From assembly GCA_000482145.1 (NCBI GenBank), contig AUXH01000127.1:1-38159 (forward strand): a DNA stretch of 38,159 nucleotides, in the 5' to 3' direction. Below are positions 1 through 7,404 of this stretch, piece by piece (the first letter of the stretch is position 1; each line of letters begins with the position of its first letter). The notes under the pieces are model-generated. The model was not told where the DNA came from. It ran no database searches and saw only the letters and a program-made list of their open reading frames with translations. The DNA is from Strigomonas culicis. Taxonomy: Eukaryota; Euglenozoa; Kinetoplastea; Trypanosomatida; Trypanosomatidae. The translations under genes and the position numbers were made by a program.

Positions 1-77
<77 letters not shown>
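1..77. repeat. (GA)38 microsatellite at the left edge
   Basis: An uninterrupted GA dinucleotide repeat starts at base 1. On the minus (coding) strand it is a pure TC tract. It lies downstream of the golgin-like gene, so it could serve as the pyrimidine tract for trans-splicing of the next gene, which lies outside the window. The true repeat length is unknown because the window begins inside it. Confidence 0.97.
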
Positions 78-81
<4 letters not shown>

Positions 82-339
82 TAAACAGCGATCCAATTGT
101 TTTTAGCATACATAAACACAATAATCAGCAGCATCGACGGAGATACAGCGACGAAACAACTATCGGACAACACGAACAAAAAAAGATAATCCACTTAGTG
201 ATGCCGACCAGTAAGCACAAAGTACACACACTCACACCATCCCATCAAGGATCAGCTCGCTGAATCCAATTAAAAGAATCTAAACTGTACACGTTTCTTC
301 TTACGCACAGCAGCAGCTGTGCACTTGGCCCTGGCCCGC
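78..339. other. AT-rich 3' flank of the golgin-like gene
   Basis: Non-coding AT-rich sequence between the edge repeat and the stop codon at 340-342. It should hold the 3' UTR and poly(A) site of the golgin-like gene. In kinetoplastids polyadenylation is coupled to the next downstream splice site, so the tract at 1-77 would place the poly(A) site within this stretch. No RNA gene or other structure was seen. Confidence 0.6.
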
Positions 340-1953
340 TCACTGAGAGCTTATCATGAGCATGACAAAGACCACGAAAAAGAGACCCGCAAAGAGGAGC
401 ACGCGGGGCTTGCCGATCAGCCGCCGCGTGCCGACGCGGCACACGTGCGGCACGTGTGCGTCCAGCCCCAGCATCACCCCAGCCCCCTCCGGCGGCGGAG
501 ACGCTCGCCACGGGGGGCTGCCGGTGCCCGGGCGCGCGGACGGCTGCTGCTGCTGCTTCTGCTGCAGCAGCAGCAGCAGGTTGGCCTGCTCCGCAACCTG
601 GCGCTTTGTCTCGCTCAGCTTCGCCTCCGCGACCTGCAGCAGCGCGGCCTTGCGCGCGAGGTCGGCCGCCTGCGCCGCCAGCGCGGCCTCGCGCTCGCGG
701 AGCTCCAGCGCCCGCTGCGCGTCGCGCTCACGGTCGCCGGGCGCCGGGCTGTCGTCGCCGGGCTCCAGCTCCCCGGCAGCGGAGCCGCCGTCCGGGCTCT
801 TCGCGCGCTTGAAGGGCGACGGCGTGCCCTCGAGCGTGCTGTAGTACTTCGCCTTCCAGCTGTCCGCGCGGTCCGCGCTCTCCTGGAGCGCCGCGCGCAG
901 CTCGTGGACGAGCGTCTTCTCGTCCTCGGAGAGCATGAGCGCGCGGAAGGCGGCCTCGCGGCTCTCCGCCTCCTCCTCGAGCCCCTTGATGTGCGCGTGC
1001 AGGCCCTCTGTCTGCGCCCGCATCGCGGCCTCGTGCTGTTGCGCCTCGCGCGCGCCGTCGAGCGCGGCCGCGAGCTCCTTGCTGAGCGACGCCACCTTCG
1101 CGGCGAAGTGCCGCTCCGTGCTCTGCCGCTCCGTCTCGCTGTGCGAGAGCCGCCGCTGCAGCGCGGAGAGGTCCGCCTGCGACTGCCGCAGGAGCGCCTG
1201 CGCAACCGCCAGCTGGTCCTCGCGCCGCTGCTGCTCCAGCAGCGCAGCCTCGCGCTCCGCCTGGTAGCGGCGGTCCGCTTCCTGCAGCTGCCGCTGCGTG
1301 TCCAACGCCTTGCTCGCGAGCTCCGCCTTCACGCGCTCGAGCTGGTGCTGGTGCGCCGCGTCGCTCGCCGTCCCGTCCGCGGTGGCGCCGCCGCCGCCGC
1401 GGTCGTCCGCGGCCTTGCTGTCGTGGTGCCGCAGCAGCTCGGAGAGCTCCTGGTACTGCGCGGTGACGCGGCCGAGGCGGTCGCGGAGCACCTCCGCCTC
1501 GTGCTCCATCGCCTGCTGCGCCTCCGCCTGGCGCTGCAGCTGTGCGCGGAGGTCCGCCTCCACCTTCTGCGTCTCGGCCGCCGCGCGCGCGCGCTCCTGC
1601 GCCGCGTCGACCTGCCGCATCTCGGCCATGCGGCGCTCCGTCGCGGCGAGCGCCTCCTCATGCTGCGCCGCCAGCAGGTGGTTCTCCTCGCGCAGCTGCG
1701 CGGCGGCGGCCTGCAGCTGCGCCACCTCCTCGCGTAGCATGCCGGTGCGCTCCTTGAACTCCTGGCTCAGCTGCAGCCGCACCTCCGTCACCGCCGCATC
1801 CTTCTCGGCGCGCAGCACGCGCAGCTCCTCGCGGAGCAGCTTGTTCTTGTTCGCCGCCTCGTTGAGCTGCGCGACGACGATCTCCTTCCATTGCTTTGTC
1901 TGCTCTTCTAGTTTCCGCAGCTTTTCCTCAGCGGGCACTTCACCGTCCGCCAT
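340..1953 (-). CDS. Tail-anchored golgin-like coiled-coil protein
   Basis: A 537-residue protein. The ATG at 1953 was chosen because the upstream extension of the frame is AT-rich and opens with TTG. Residues about 8-440 are almost continuous heptad coiled coil rich in E, Q, A, R and L. A Pro/Gly-rich linker follows, and the last ~20 residues form one hydrophobic segment (VLLFAGLFFVVFVMLMIS) preceded by basic residues and followed by only three residues. That is a C-terminal tail anchor with nearly the whole protein in the cytosol. A long coiled coil plus a C-terminal anchor is the architecture of membrane golgins such as golgin-84 and CASP, and of the trypanosome golgin TbG63, which tether vesicles and shape the Golgi. 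The Tyr/His pair typical of the CASP and golgin-84 anchors is absent, so the family is inferred from architecture only. A Q/L-rich patch near residue 460 is encoded by a CTG/CAG inverted repeat. Confidence 0.8.
   Translation of the reverse strand: MADGEVPAEEKLRKLEEQTKQWKEIVVAQLNEAANKNKLLREELRVLRAEKDAAVTEVRLQLSQEFKERTGMLREEVAQLQAAAAQLREENHLLAAQHEEALAATERRMAEMRQVDAAQERARAAAETQKVEADLRAQLQRQAEAQQAMEHEAEVLRDRLGRVTAQYQELSELLRHHDSKAADDRGGGGATADGTASDAAHQHQLERVKAELASKALDTQRQLQEADRRYQAEREAALLEQQRREDQLAVAQALLRQSQADLSALQRRLSHSETERQSTERHFAAKVASLSKELAAALDGAREAQQHEAAMRAQTEGLHAHIKGLEEEAESREAAFRALMLSEDEKTLVHELRAALQESADRADSWKAKYYSTLEGTPSPFKRAKSPDGGSAAGELEPGDDSPAPGDRERDAQRALELREREAALAAQAADLARKAALLQVAEAKLSETKRQVAEQANLLLLLQQKQQQQPSARPGTGSPPWRASPPPEGAGVMLGLDAHVPHVCRVGTRRLIGKPRVLLFAGLFFVVFVMLMISSQ
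543..580. repeat. CTG/CAG inverted trinucleotide repeat inside the golgin-like gene
   Basis: A run of CTG units on the plus strand is followed directly by a run of CAG units, with one CTT interruption. The two arms are complementary and could fold into a near-perfect hairpin. On the coding strand it encodes a short Leu run followed by a Gln run with one Lys. Confidence 0.85.
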
Positions 1954-2472
1954 TGGCACAGACACTAACGAATATGGTATCCTTTTTTTCTCTTTTTCTA
2001 TCGTTACTTTCCCTCCTCTGTTAATTCTGTGCAAAAAAATAAAAACAACAACTAATGCTCTTTTTTTTTTTTACACGCTTTTCATGACCCCTCAACCGAC
2101 CATAGCGAGAGACGAAGAGTGGAGGAAGAAACGGACGTCGAGTATTTGTACGTCTATTCAGATTTCTACGCGCCGCACCTACACATCAACAGTTAAAATG
2201 CACAATCCATACGAACAAGAAGGAAAGGAAGTCACGTGTAAAAAGTGTGAGATGGAAATAATAGCCATTCAAACAAACAACACACTACACCACCTCCTAC
2301 AACAACGAAATAAACGCAAACAAACAGACGAAAAGTAAACAAAGCGATGCGTACACACATATGAGGTGTACGCACATGGCGTGCGACATTAAAAACAAAC
2401 AAGCAAATAAAGAAAAAAAAAGAAACCCATCATACGCTCCAATACTTTTTTCTTCTTCTTCGTTTGTCTGGT
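1954..2472. other. Spacer between the OPA3-like and golgin-like genes
   Basis: AT-rich non-coding DNA holding the 3' UTR of the OPA3-like gene and the 5' UTR of the golgin-like gene. Several A- and T-homopolymers are present. No convincing gene was seen on either strand. The splice-acceptor candidate is listed separately. Confidence 0.7.
2027..2055 (-). promoter_or_regulatory. Candidate SL splice acceptor, golgin-like gene
   Basis: On the minus strand a T-rich tract ending in GCACAG lies upstream of the gene. The AG is at 2028-2027 and would leave a 5' UTR of about 73 nt before the ATG at 1953. Another AG occurs nearer the start, so the assignment is tentative. Confidence 0.45.
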
Positions 2473-3579
2473 TCACTTGTTGATGGCGATCCCACTGTCG
2501 CGCAGCACGCGCTCGAGCTCCTTCTTCATGGGCGCGGTTTCGTCATGCTTGCTGAGCCGCACGCGCGGGTCCGGCGTCTGCTGCGGCACGCGCGAGTGTG
2601 GCGTGTAGCTGAGCCCCGCGGCGCCGCCGCCCTTCTCGCCGCCGTGCCGCACCTGTACCGCGGGCGCGGCGCCGCCGCCGGGGGCCTCGGCGAAGAGCGC
2701 CTGCGCGACGGTCGCGACGCCGAGCTCCGTGGCCTTCCAGAGTGCGTAGAGCCGGCCGTCGACCTGCAGCTCTGGCACCGGAGCTAGCTCATCCACTGCC
2801 CGCGCGTCCGCGTGGCGCTGCGTCACCCGGGCGAGCTCGTTCACCTTCGCCTCGATCGCCTCGAGCCGCGCCTGCAGGTGCGCCTCCTTCGCGGCCGCCG
2901 CGCGGGACTGCTGCTGCAGCTCCCAGAAGAGCAGCAGCGCGAGGACGACGTAGGCGGACAGCTCGATCAGCAGCTCCGCGCCGGCGTCGACCAGCCGCTT
3001 CTCGGGGAAGGGCACGAGGAAGGTCTGTCGGAAGACGTCCCAGGCGCTGCGGTACGGATGCCAGATGAACACGCGCGCGGCCTCCCCCGCCGTCCGCTTC
3101 GGGTCGAGAAAGACGGATCTGTCATACGTGTCCTGCTCCTTGGGCAGCGGCCCGTAGGTGATCTCCGCCAGCAGCGAGCGCGAGCGCGGCGCGACCAGGC
3201 TGTCGAGGCTCGTGTGGTGCAGCTTCTCCGCCTCGGCCTCCGCGGCGGGGGCCGGCTCCGCCTTGCGCAGCGCGCTCGTGATGGTGATGGCCGGCGGCGC
3301 GACCGCCTTCTCTTCCTCGGCCTCCGCCGCCTTCTTCGCCGCCTCCGCGCGCGCGCTCTCCTCCATCTTCTTCTTCCCCTCGAGTCGCTTCTGCTGCTCC
3401 GTGCGGGACCACTCCGCGATGACGCCGGTGAAGCCGAGTGACACACGGCCGAGGACGATGCACACCTTGTACGTCACGCTGCGCCGCTCCATCGCGCGCG
3501 TGACGACGCGCCGCACGACGGGCCGCGTCAGCTGGCGGATGCCGAGAAAGACGAACTTCACAGCCGGAAGGGCAACCAT
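2473..3579 (-). CDS. OPA3: OPA3-like mitochondrial protein, elongated
   Basis: A 368-residue protein. The ATG at 3579 was chosen because the translation from it begins like OPA3 (MVALPAVKFVFLGIRQLTRP), while the upstream extension is AT-rich. Known OPA3 proteins localise to mitochondria and affect mitochondrial shape and lipid metabolism; their biochemical role is unsettled. Residues 1-60 match the conserved OPA3 N-terminus, including the GIRQ motif and a GFTGVI element. A highly charged E/A/K helix follows at about 58-95. Near residues 196-255 is the second conserved block: GAELLIE, a hydrophobic segment, FWEL, then a coiled coil. OPA3 is usually about 180 residues long. Here about 130 residues are inserted between the two conserved blocks, and there is a C-terminal extension of about 100 residues. 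OPA3-like identity is well supported; the function of the insert is unknown. Confidence 0.85.
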   Translation of the reverse strand: MVALPAVKFVFLGIRQLTRPVVRRVVTRAMERRSVTYKVCIVLGRVSLGFTGVIAEWSRTEQQKRLEGKKKMEESARAEAAKKAAEAEEEKAVAPPAITITSALRKAEPAPAAEAEAEKLHHTSLDSLVAPRSRSLLAEITYGPLPKEQDTYDRSVFLDPKRTAGEAARVFIWHPYRSAWDVFRQTFLVPFPEKRLVDAGAELLIELSAYVVLALLLFWELQQQSRAAAAKEAHLQARLEAIEAKVNELARVTQRHADARAVDELAPVPELQVDGRLYALWKATELGVATVAQALFAEAPGGGAAPAVQVRHGGEKGGGAAGLSYTPHSRVPQQTPDPRVRLSKHDETAPMKKELERVLRDSGIAINK

Positions 3580-4495
3580 GTGGTCGGGGACCGCAACCGT
3601 GACCGCGTCCTGTCCAACCGCCTGACTCACTGTGTAGCTCAGTGTGGCGTATGTGTATGTATGTGTATATCCGTTTACTCTAATGAAAGCAAACAGTACC
3701 TTATATATAAATATGATTTCCATAGAAGAATCACAGGAGAAAGCATAGATATATACAAAGGAAGAACAACAACAGCAATATGATGATAATACACTCACAA
3801 CATAATGAGGGTTTGACAAACAAACGAGTAACCCCTCCACTCAAAAAGAAAAAAGAAGTCGTTTTTTTTATTCTTATTTATATGAGAAAAGAAAACCAAA
3901 TAAAACGAATAAAAAATCATCACAACGTATTCTTTACTTACAGGATTGAACAAATAACAGGCTTACGATAATAAGGCAGATTTCTTCTTTTTTTCTATAT
4001 AAATAAAGATACGTGCATATATATATATACGTTTTTCCTTCGTTATTTCTTCAATAGCTTTTACGTTTCTAGTTTATTTCCAACTCATTTTTTTTTGAAT
4101 CCATTCTTTTTTTCATTTTTTTTTTTGCGCTGCATTTCTGAAAATACATATATAGAAATATAATCTTTTATTTTTCGCTATAGTAAAAACAAATGTTTCC
4201 TACTGAAATAATAAATAATAATAATTAGTTTCTCTTTTAAATCTTTTTTTTTTGTATACATTTATGGATAAAGAAGAAAAAAAAACCAAATAGAAAAAGC
4301 GAGTCAGTGTATTGAAGAGAAAGAAAGAGAAGGCGACCGTTTGTATTCTTACTTCTTTTTTTCACATCACAAAAGTTCCTACTTTCTTTTCCTTTCCTTC
4401 TTTTTTATCTGTCACTCATTTCCTATTGTATATTTTTTAATCTATCTCTGTTGTATGTGTAGGTGCCTACGAGACGCAGGCGCGGCTGGGTTGGC
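3580..4495. other. AT-rich spacer between 14-3-3 and OPA3-like genes
   Basis: The first ~70 bases next to the OPA3-like start are GC-rich; the rest is strongly AT-rich with many T-homopolymers on the plus strand. It should contain the long 14-3-3 3' UTR and the OPA3-like 5' UTR. A tRNA B-box-like string near 3945 was checked and rejected. No gene was found. Confidence 0.65.
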
Positions 4496-5257
4496 TTACT
4501 CCAGGTCCATCATGGCGGTGCCATCGTCCTGGCCCTCCGGGTGTGTGTCCTCCGTCCAGAGGGCAAGGTTGTCACGCAGCAGCTGCATGATGAGCGCGGC
4601 CTCCTTGTGCTGCTCCTCGTTCAGCACCTCCGGGTCGCTGAGCGCCTCCTCGAAGGCCTGGCGCGCGAGCTGGCAGCCCTTATCCGGGCTCTTGAGGATC
4701 TCGTAGTAGAAGACGGAGAAGTTGAGCGCCAGGCCGAGGCGGATCGGCGACGTCGGCTTCAGCGTGCTGATGCACTGGGAGGCCTTGGTGTACGCGTCGA
4801 GCGCCAGGTTCTTCTGCACCTCGCTGCCGGAGTCGAACTCCGCGTAGTAGCGGTGGTAGTCGCCCTTCAGCTTGTAGTAGAAGACCTTCGCCTCGTCGTT
4901 GTCGGCCACCGGGATGAGGTAGCGGTCGAGCAGCTCCAGCAGGTCCGTGCAGATCTCCATCAGCTCGCGCTCCACCTGCTTCTTGAAGCCCTTCATGAGG
5001 TTGACGTTGTTCTCCTTGCGGGACTCCTCGCGCTGCTCCAGGGAGCTGATGCTGCGCCAGCACGCGCGGCGGGCGCCGATGATGTTCTTGTAGGCGACGG
5101 ACAGCAGGTTGCGCTCCTCGTTACTGAGGACCGCGTTGAGCTTCACCGCGCGCTTCATACACACAAGGATCTCATCGTAGCGCTCGCACTGCTCCGCTAG
5201 CTTCGCCGTGACGATGAGCTGCTCGCGCTTTTCGGGGAGCTTGAAGGTGGTGGTCAT
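4496..5257 (-). CDS. 14-3-3 protein
   Basis: A 253-residue protein with clear 14-3-3 identity along its whole length, close to the usual ~250 residues. It is a dimeric all-helical adaptor that binds phospho-Ser/Thr peptides in the cytosol. Diagnostic blocks are RNLLSVAYKNIIGARRACWR (phosphate-contacting Lys and Arg on helix 3), GDYHRYYAEF (the Arg-Tyr pair of the phosphate pocket), LGLALNFSVFYYEIL, and ALIMQLLRDNLALWTED near the C-terminus. The acidic tail ends MMDLE. All expected ligand-binding basic residues are present. Trypanosomes have two divergent 14-3-3 isoforms, I and II, which act as a heterodimer; this sequence alone does not let me say which isoform this is. The upstream region carries a TC microsatellite in the position of a splice tract. 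Confidence 0.97.
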   Translation of the reverse strand: MTTTFKLPEKREQLIVTAKLAEQCERYDEILVCMKRAVKLNAVLSNEERNLLSVAYKNIIGARRACWRSISSLEQREESRKENNVNLMKGFKKQVERELMEICTDLLELLDRYLIPVADNDEAKVFYYKLKGDYHRYYAEFDSGSEVQKNLALDAYTKASQCISTLKPTSPIRLGLALNFSVFYYEILKSPDKGCQLARQAFEEALSDPEVLNEEQHKEAALIMQLLRDNLALWTEDTHPEGQDDGTAMMDLE

Positions 5258-5345
5258 TGGAGGGACGGTAGGTGTAGGTTATGAAGAGCGCGTGCACAAA
5301 AGCAACACAAAAACGGAAAAAAAGAAAAGAAAAAGCTATTGGAAT

Positions 5346-5400
5346 CTTGGTTTTCAGAGAGAGAGAGGGAGAGAGAGAGAGAGAGAGAGACAGAGAGAGA
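5346..5400 (-). promoter_or_regulatory. Candidate SL splice acceptor built on a TC microsatellite, 14-3-3 gene
   Basis: On the minus strand a TC-rich repeat (5400-5356) is followed by the first AG at 5347-5346 and a second at 5337-5336. No AG occurs from 5444 down to 5348, and none between 5335 and the ATG at 5257. This is the expected geometry of a pyrimidine tract plus acceptor, giving a 5' UTR of 78 or 88 nt. Confidence 0.6.
5356..5400. repeat. Interrupted GA microsatellite
   Basis: A GA repeat with a GGGA interruption near 5368 and a CAG interruption near 5391. It coincides with the predicted splice tract of the 14-3-3 gene. Confidence 0.95.
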
Positions 5401-5518
5401 TGTATTGTGTGGAGGAGTAGTTTTACACATACAAACAAAAAAAACTTTTTTTTTTATACTTTAATTGTGACCATAATTAATAAACCAAAAAAAAAAACAT
5501 AATTCTGGTAGCAGTACG

Positions 5519-5556
5519 GTCTCTCTCTCTCTGTGTGTGTGTGTGTGTGTGTGTGT
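5519..5556. repeat. Compound (CT)n(GT)n microsatellite
   Basis: About seven CT units are followed directly by about twelve GT units on the plus strand, 40 bases beyond the stop codon of the polo-box-like gene and so probably in its 3' UTR. Confidence 0.95.
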
Positions 5557-5595
5557 ATGTTTATCGATTTCTATGGCGTCCACCAGATGGGACGG

Positions 5596-6732
5596 TTAGG
5601 TGTCTGTTTTTTCTGCGTAGAAGAGGTTCTGCGGGTAGGGCTGCACGCGGTTGCCCATCGTGACGTCCCACACGTTTTTGCGCTGGCGCTCTTCCTCTTC
5701 TGCTTCTTCCCGCGCCCGGCGCGCGGCCGCGTCGTCGCGGCCCCCCCGTGGCGGCGCGCGCTTGCGGCCGCACTGCGGGAAGGCGTTCTTGACCCGGACG
5801 ACGTGCGGGATGCACCACTGCGCCGCGCTGCACGGCGCGCCCTCAGGCCGTGCCTGCAGCCCCGCCGCCGCCGCCGGGGCGCTCGGCGGCTCTGTTTTGC
5901 GCTTCTTGTGTGAGCGCTTCTGCACGGGCGCGGGCGGTGGGCGTGGCAGCGCGAACTCCACGACGTCGCCGAAGGCGAAGGGCGTCACGCGGGCGGGCGG
6001 CGGCGCGTCGCGGTCGTAGCGCAGCCAGCGCTCTGCGTGGAGGTGCACGCGCCACGCGCCGCCCGCGGGCCCGTCCCGGCAGGGCGGCGCGGGCGCGCGG
6101 TGGGTGAGCAGGCGCTTCGCCCGCAGGAAGGCCTGGAACTTGCCCTTCATGCAGGCGGGTATGAGGAGGTACCACTTGCGCCGCGGTGGTGCCGTGCGTG
6201 GCTGCGCGGCGTGGTGGGCCGCCGCCGCCGCCGCCGCCGCCTCGCCGCGCGCGGGGTCGCCCTCCGTCTCGTAGTGCGGCTGCAGCATGAAGCTGTGCCC
6301 CTGGGAGTTCATGTAGAGCAGCACGTGGCCTTCCGTGAGCGGGCAGGGGGGCCCCTCCCCTTCCCCTGCTGCCCCACACACACCGTGCCGCAGCAGCTGC
6401 AGACTCGTCTTGTCCTTCATGAAGTAGACGCCCAGGCTGCCGTTGCGCAGCTGGTAGGGCACCGCGCCGCCGTCCGCGTAGAGCGCGTTCGCCGGCTGCA
6501 CGTAGTCGAAGGACATGTACGCAATGAGCGCGGCGTCTGGCAGCGTGGGGTGTGGGTCGGGCCCCTCCACCGAGGCCGGCGGGCTCGCGCTTCGCGCCCG
6601 CTTGGCCACGGCGCAGGATGCCGTGGCGGCGCTGCACGGCGGCGGCTCCGCCGCGGCCTCTACCGCTACCGCACCGCTGTCCTTATCGGCCGGTGGTGGG
6701 CGCGCGCGGCGCTTGGCATCTCGCTTTGCCAT
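5596..6732 (-). CDS. Polo-box-like domain protein without a kinase domain
   Basis: A 378-residue protein. The ATG at 6732 (MAKRDAKRRARPP) was chosen because the frame upstream only offers a GTG. The N-terminus is basic and nuclear-signal-like. Residues about 70-118 contain VPYQLRNGSLGVYFMKDKTS, close to the polo-box consensus (YQL-x-N-x-S-x-GV-x-F-x-D-x-T), then a strand-like block VLLYMNSQGHSFMLQPH at about 134-152. A helix-like block near 182-209 (KWYLLIPACMKGKFQAF) could be the closing polo-box helix. Between them is a GCC-encoded poly-Ala run. A second nuclear signal (KRSHKKRKTE) lies near residue 285. No kinase motifs occur anywhere. Polo boxes bind phosphopeptides or self-associate. In kinetoplastids, divergent polo boxes occur in kinetochore proteins KKT2, KKT3 and KKT20, but I cannot equate this protein with any of them. 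The polo-box call rests on one strong motif. Confidence 0.6.
   Translation of the reverse strand: MAKRDAKRRARPPPADKDSGAVAVEAAAEPPPCSAATASCAVAKRARSASPPASVEGPDPHPTLPDAALIAYMSFDYVQPANALYADGGAVPYQLRNGSLGVYFMKDKTSLQLLRHGVCGAAGEGEGPPCPLTEGHVLLYMNSQGHSFMLQPHYETEGDPARGEAAAAAAAAHHAAQPRTAPPRRKWYLLIPACMKGKFQAFLRAKRLLTHRAPAPPCRDGPAGGAWRVHLHAERWLRYDRDAPPPARVTPFAFGDVVEFALPRPPPAPVQKRSHKKRKTEPPSAPAAAAGLQARPEGAPCSAAQWCIPHVVRVKNAFPQCGRKRAPPRGGRDDAAARRAREEAEEEERQRKNVWDVTMGNRVQPYPQNLFYAEKTDT
6218..6241. repeat. GCC trinucleotide repeat encoding poly-Ala
   Basis: Eight GCC units lie within the polo-box-like gene. On the coding strand they read GGC in phase, within an Ala run located between the polo-box-like strands and the helix-like block. 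Confidence 0.85.
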
Positions 6733-7404
6733 TTTTCGCTTTTGTTCTCTCACTCTGTTTTTTTTTTTTATTAGTTATATATATATCCTTTTTGTTGTTC
6801 AACGGTTAAGTGTTTACACGAGGACATCAGAAGGAGATGAAGGGGAGGAAGCCAAACATACATACACGCTGGTTGTGCACTGGCATGACATACCATAAAT
6901 CGTCCATGAAGTTGCTTTGTGCGCTGCAAGGTGTGCGCCTTCGAGAAAAAGAAAAGAGAAGCAATCTTCTGCACTACTTCGCTAGCTCAAGGAAGCCACA
7001 TACGTGACATGCCAAATCGCACTGGTACACAGGCAGAGCAAGGAGACTTCAAAAAAAAAAATGAAAAACAAAAAAAAAGAGATAATGTGTATATGTATAT
7101 ACTATTCAGCGCTCATGAACACACAAACAGGCTGAAAAATTATTACTGAGTTTTCTGTCGATAATAATAAGAGAACGCAAAAAAAAAAGTGTTTTTCTTC
7201 TTCTTCTTCTGAATGGCAGCAATGCGCACATGTATAAACACAGATGCGTTCACGTGCGCACGCATGCACACGGGGGAGCGGAAGTAGCAACAGAGAGCAA
7301 AAAAAAAAAAGGTTCTTTTGACGAGATGCGCACGTGGCGTCCTTTTAAACCATTCTTCCTTTTGTTCTTTTTAATGGTCTCTGTGCACCTTCTTCTTCAT
7401 CTCC
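6733..7404. other. AT-rich spacer between reductase and polo-box genes
   Basis: Contains the TDR1-like 3' UTR and the polo-box gene 5' UTR. A-homopolymers are frequent and no coding signal was found. Small open frames here are AT-rich and low-complexity, unlike the GC-rich genes on both sides. Confidence 0.7.
6788..6860 (-). promoter_or_regulatory. Candidate SL splice acceptor, polo-box-like gene
   Basis: On the minus strand a C/T-rich stretch (about 6858-6815) leads to the first AG at 6789-6788, giving a 5' UTR of about 55 nt before the ATG at 6732. Confidence 0.45.

Larger units (their letters stand above)
5258..5595. other. Microsatellite-rich spacer between polo-box and 14-3-3 genes
   Basis: Holds the 14-3-3 5' UTR, a GA-rich tract (TC on the coding strand), an A/T-homopolymer zone, and a compound (CT)(GT) repeat close to the stop codon of the polo-box-like gene. 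No coding sequence was seen. Confidence 0.75.

Noticed and set aside
3925..3970. tRNA B-box-like string on the minus strand
   Set aside because: The flanking bases do not pair to form a T arm, and no acceptor or anticodon stem could be drawn.
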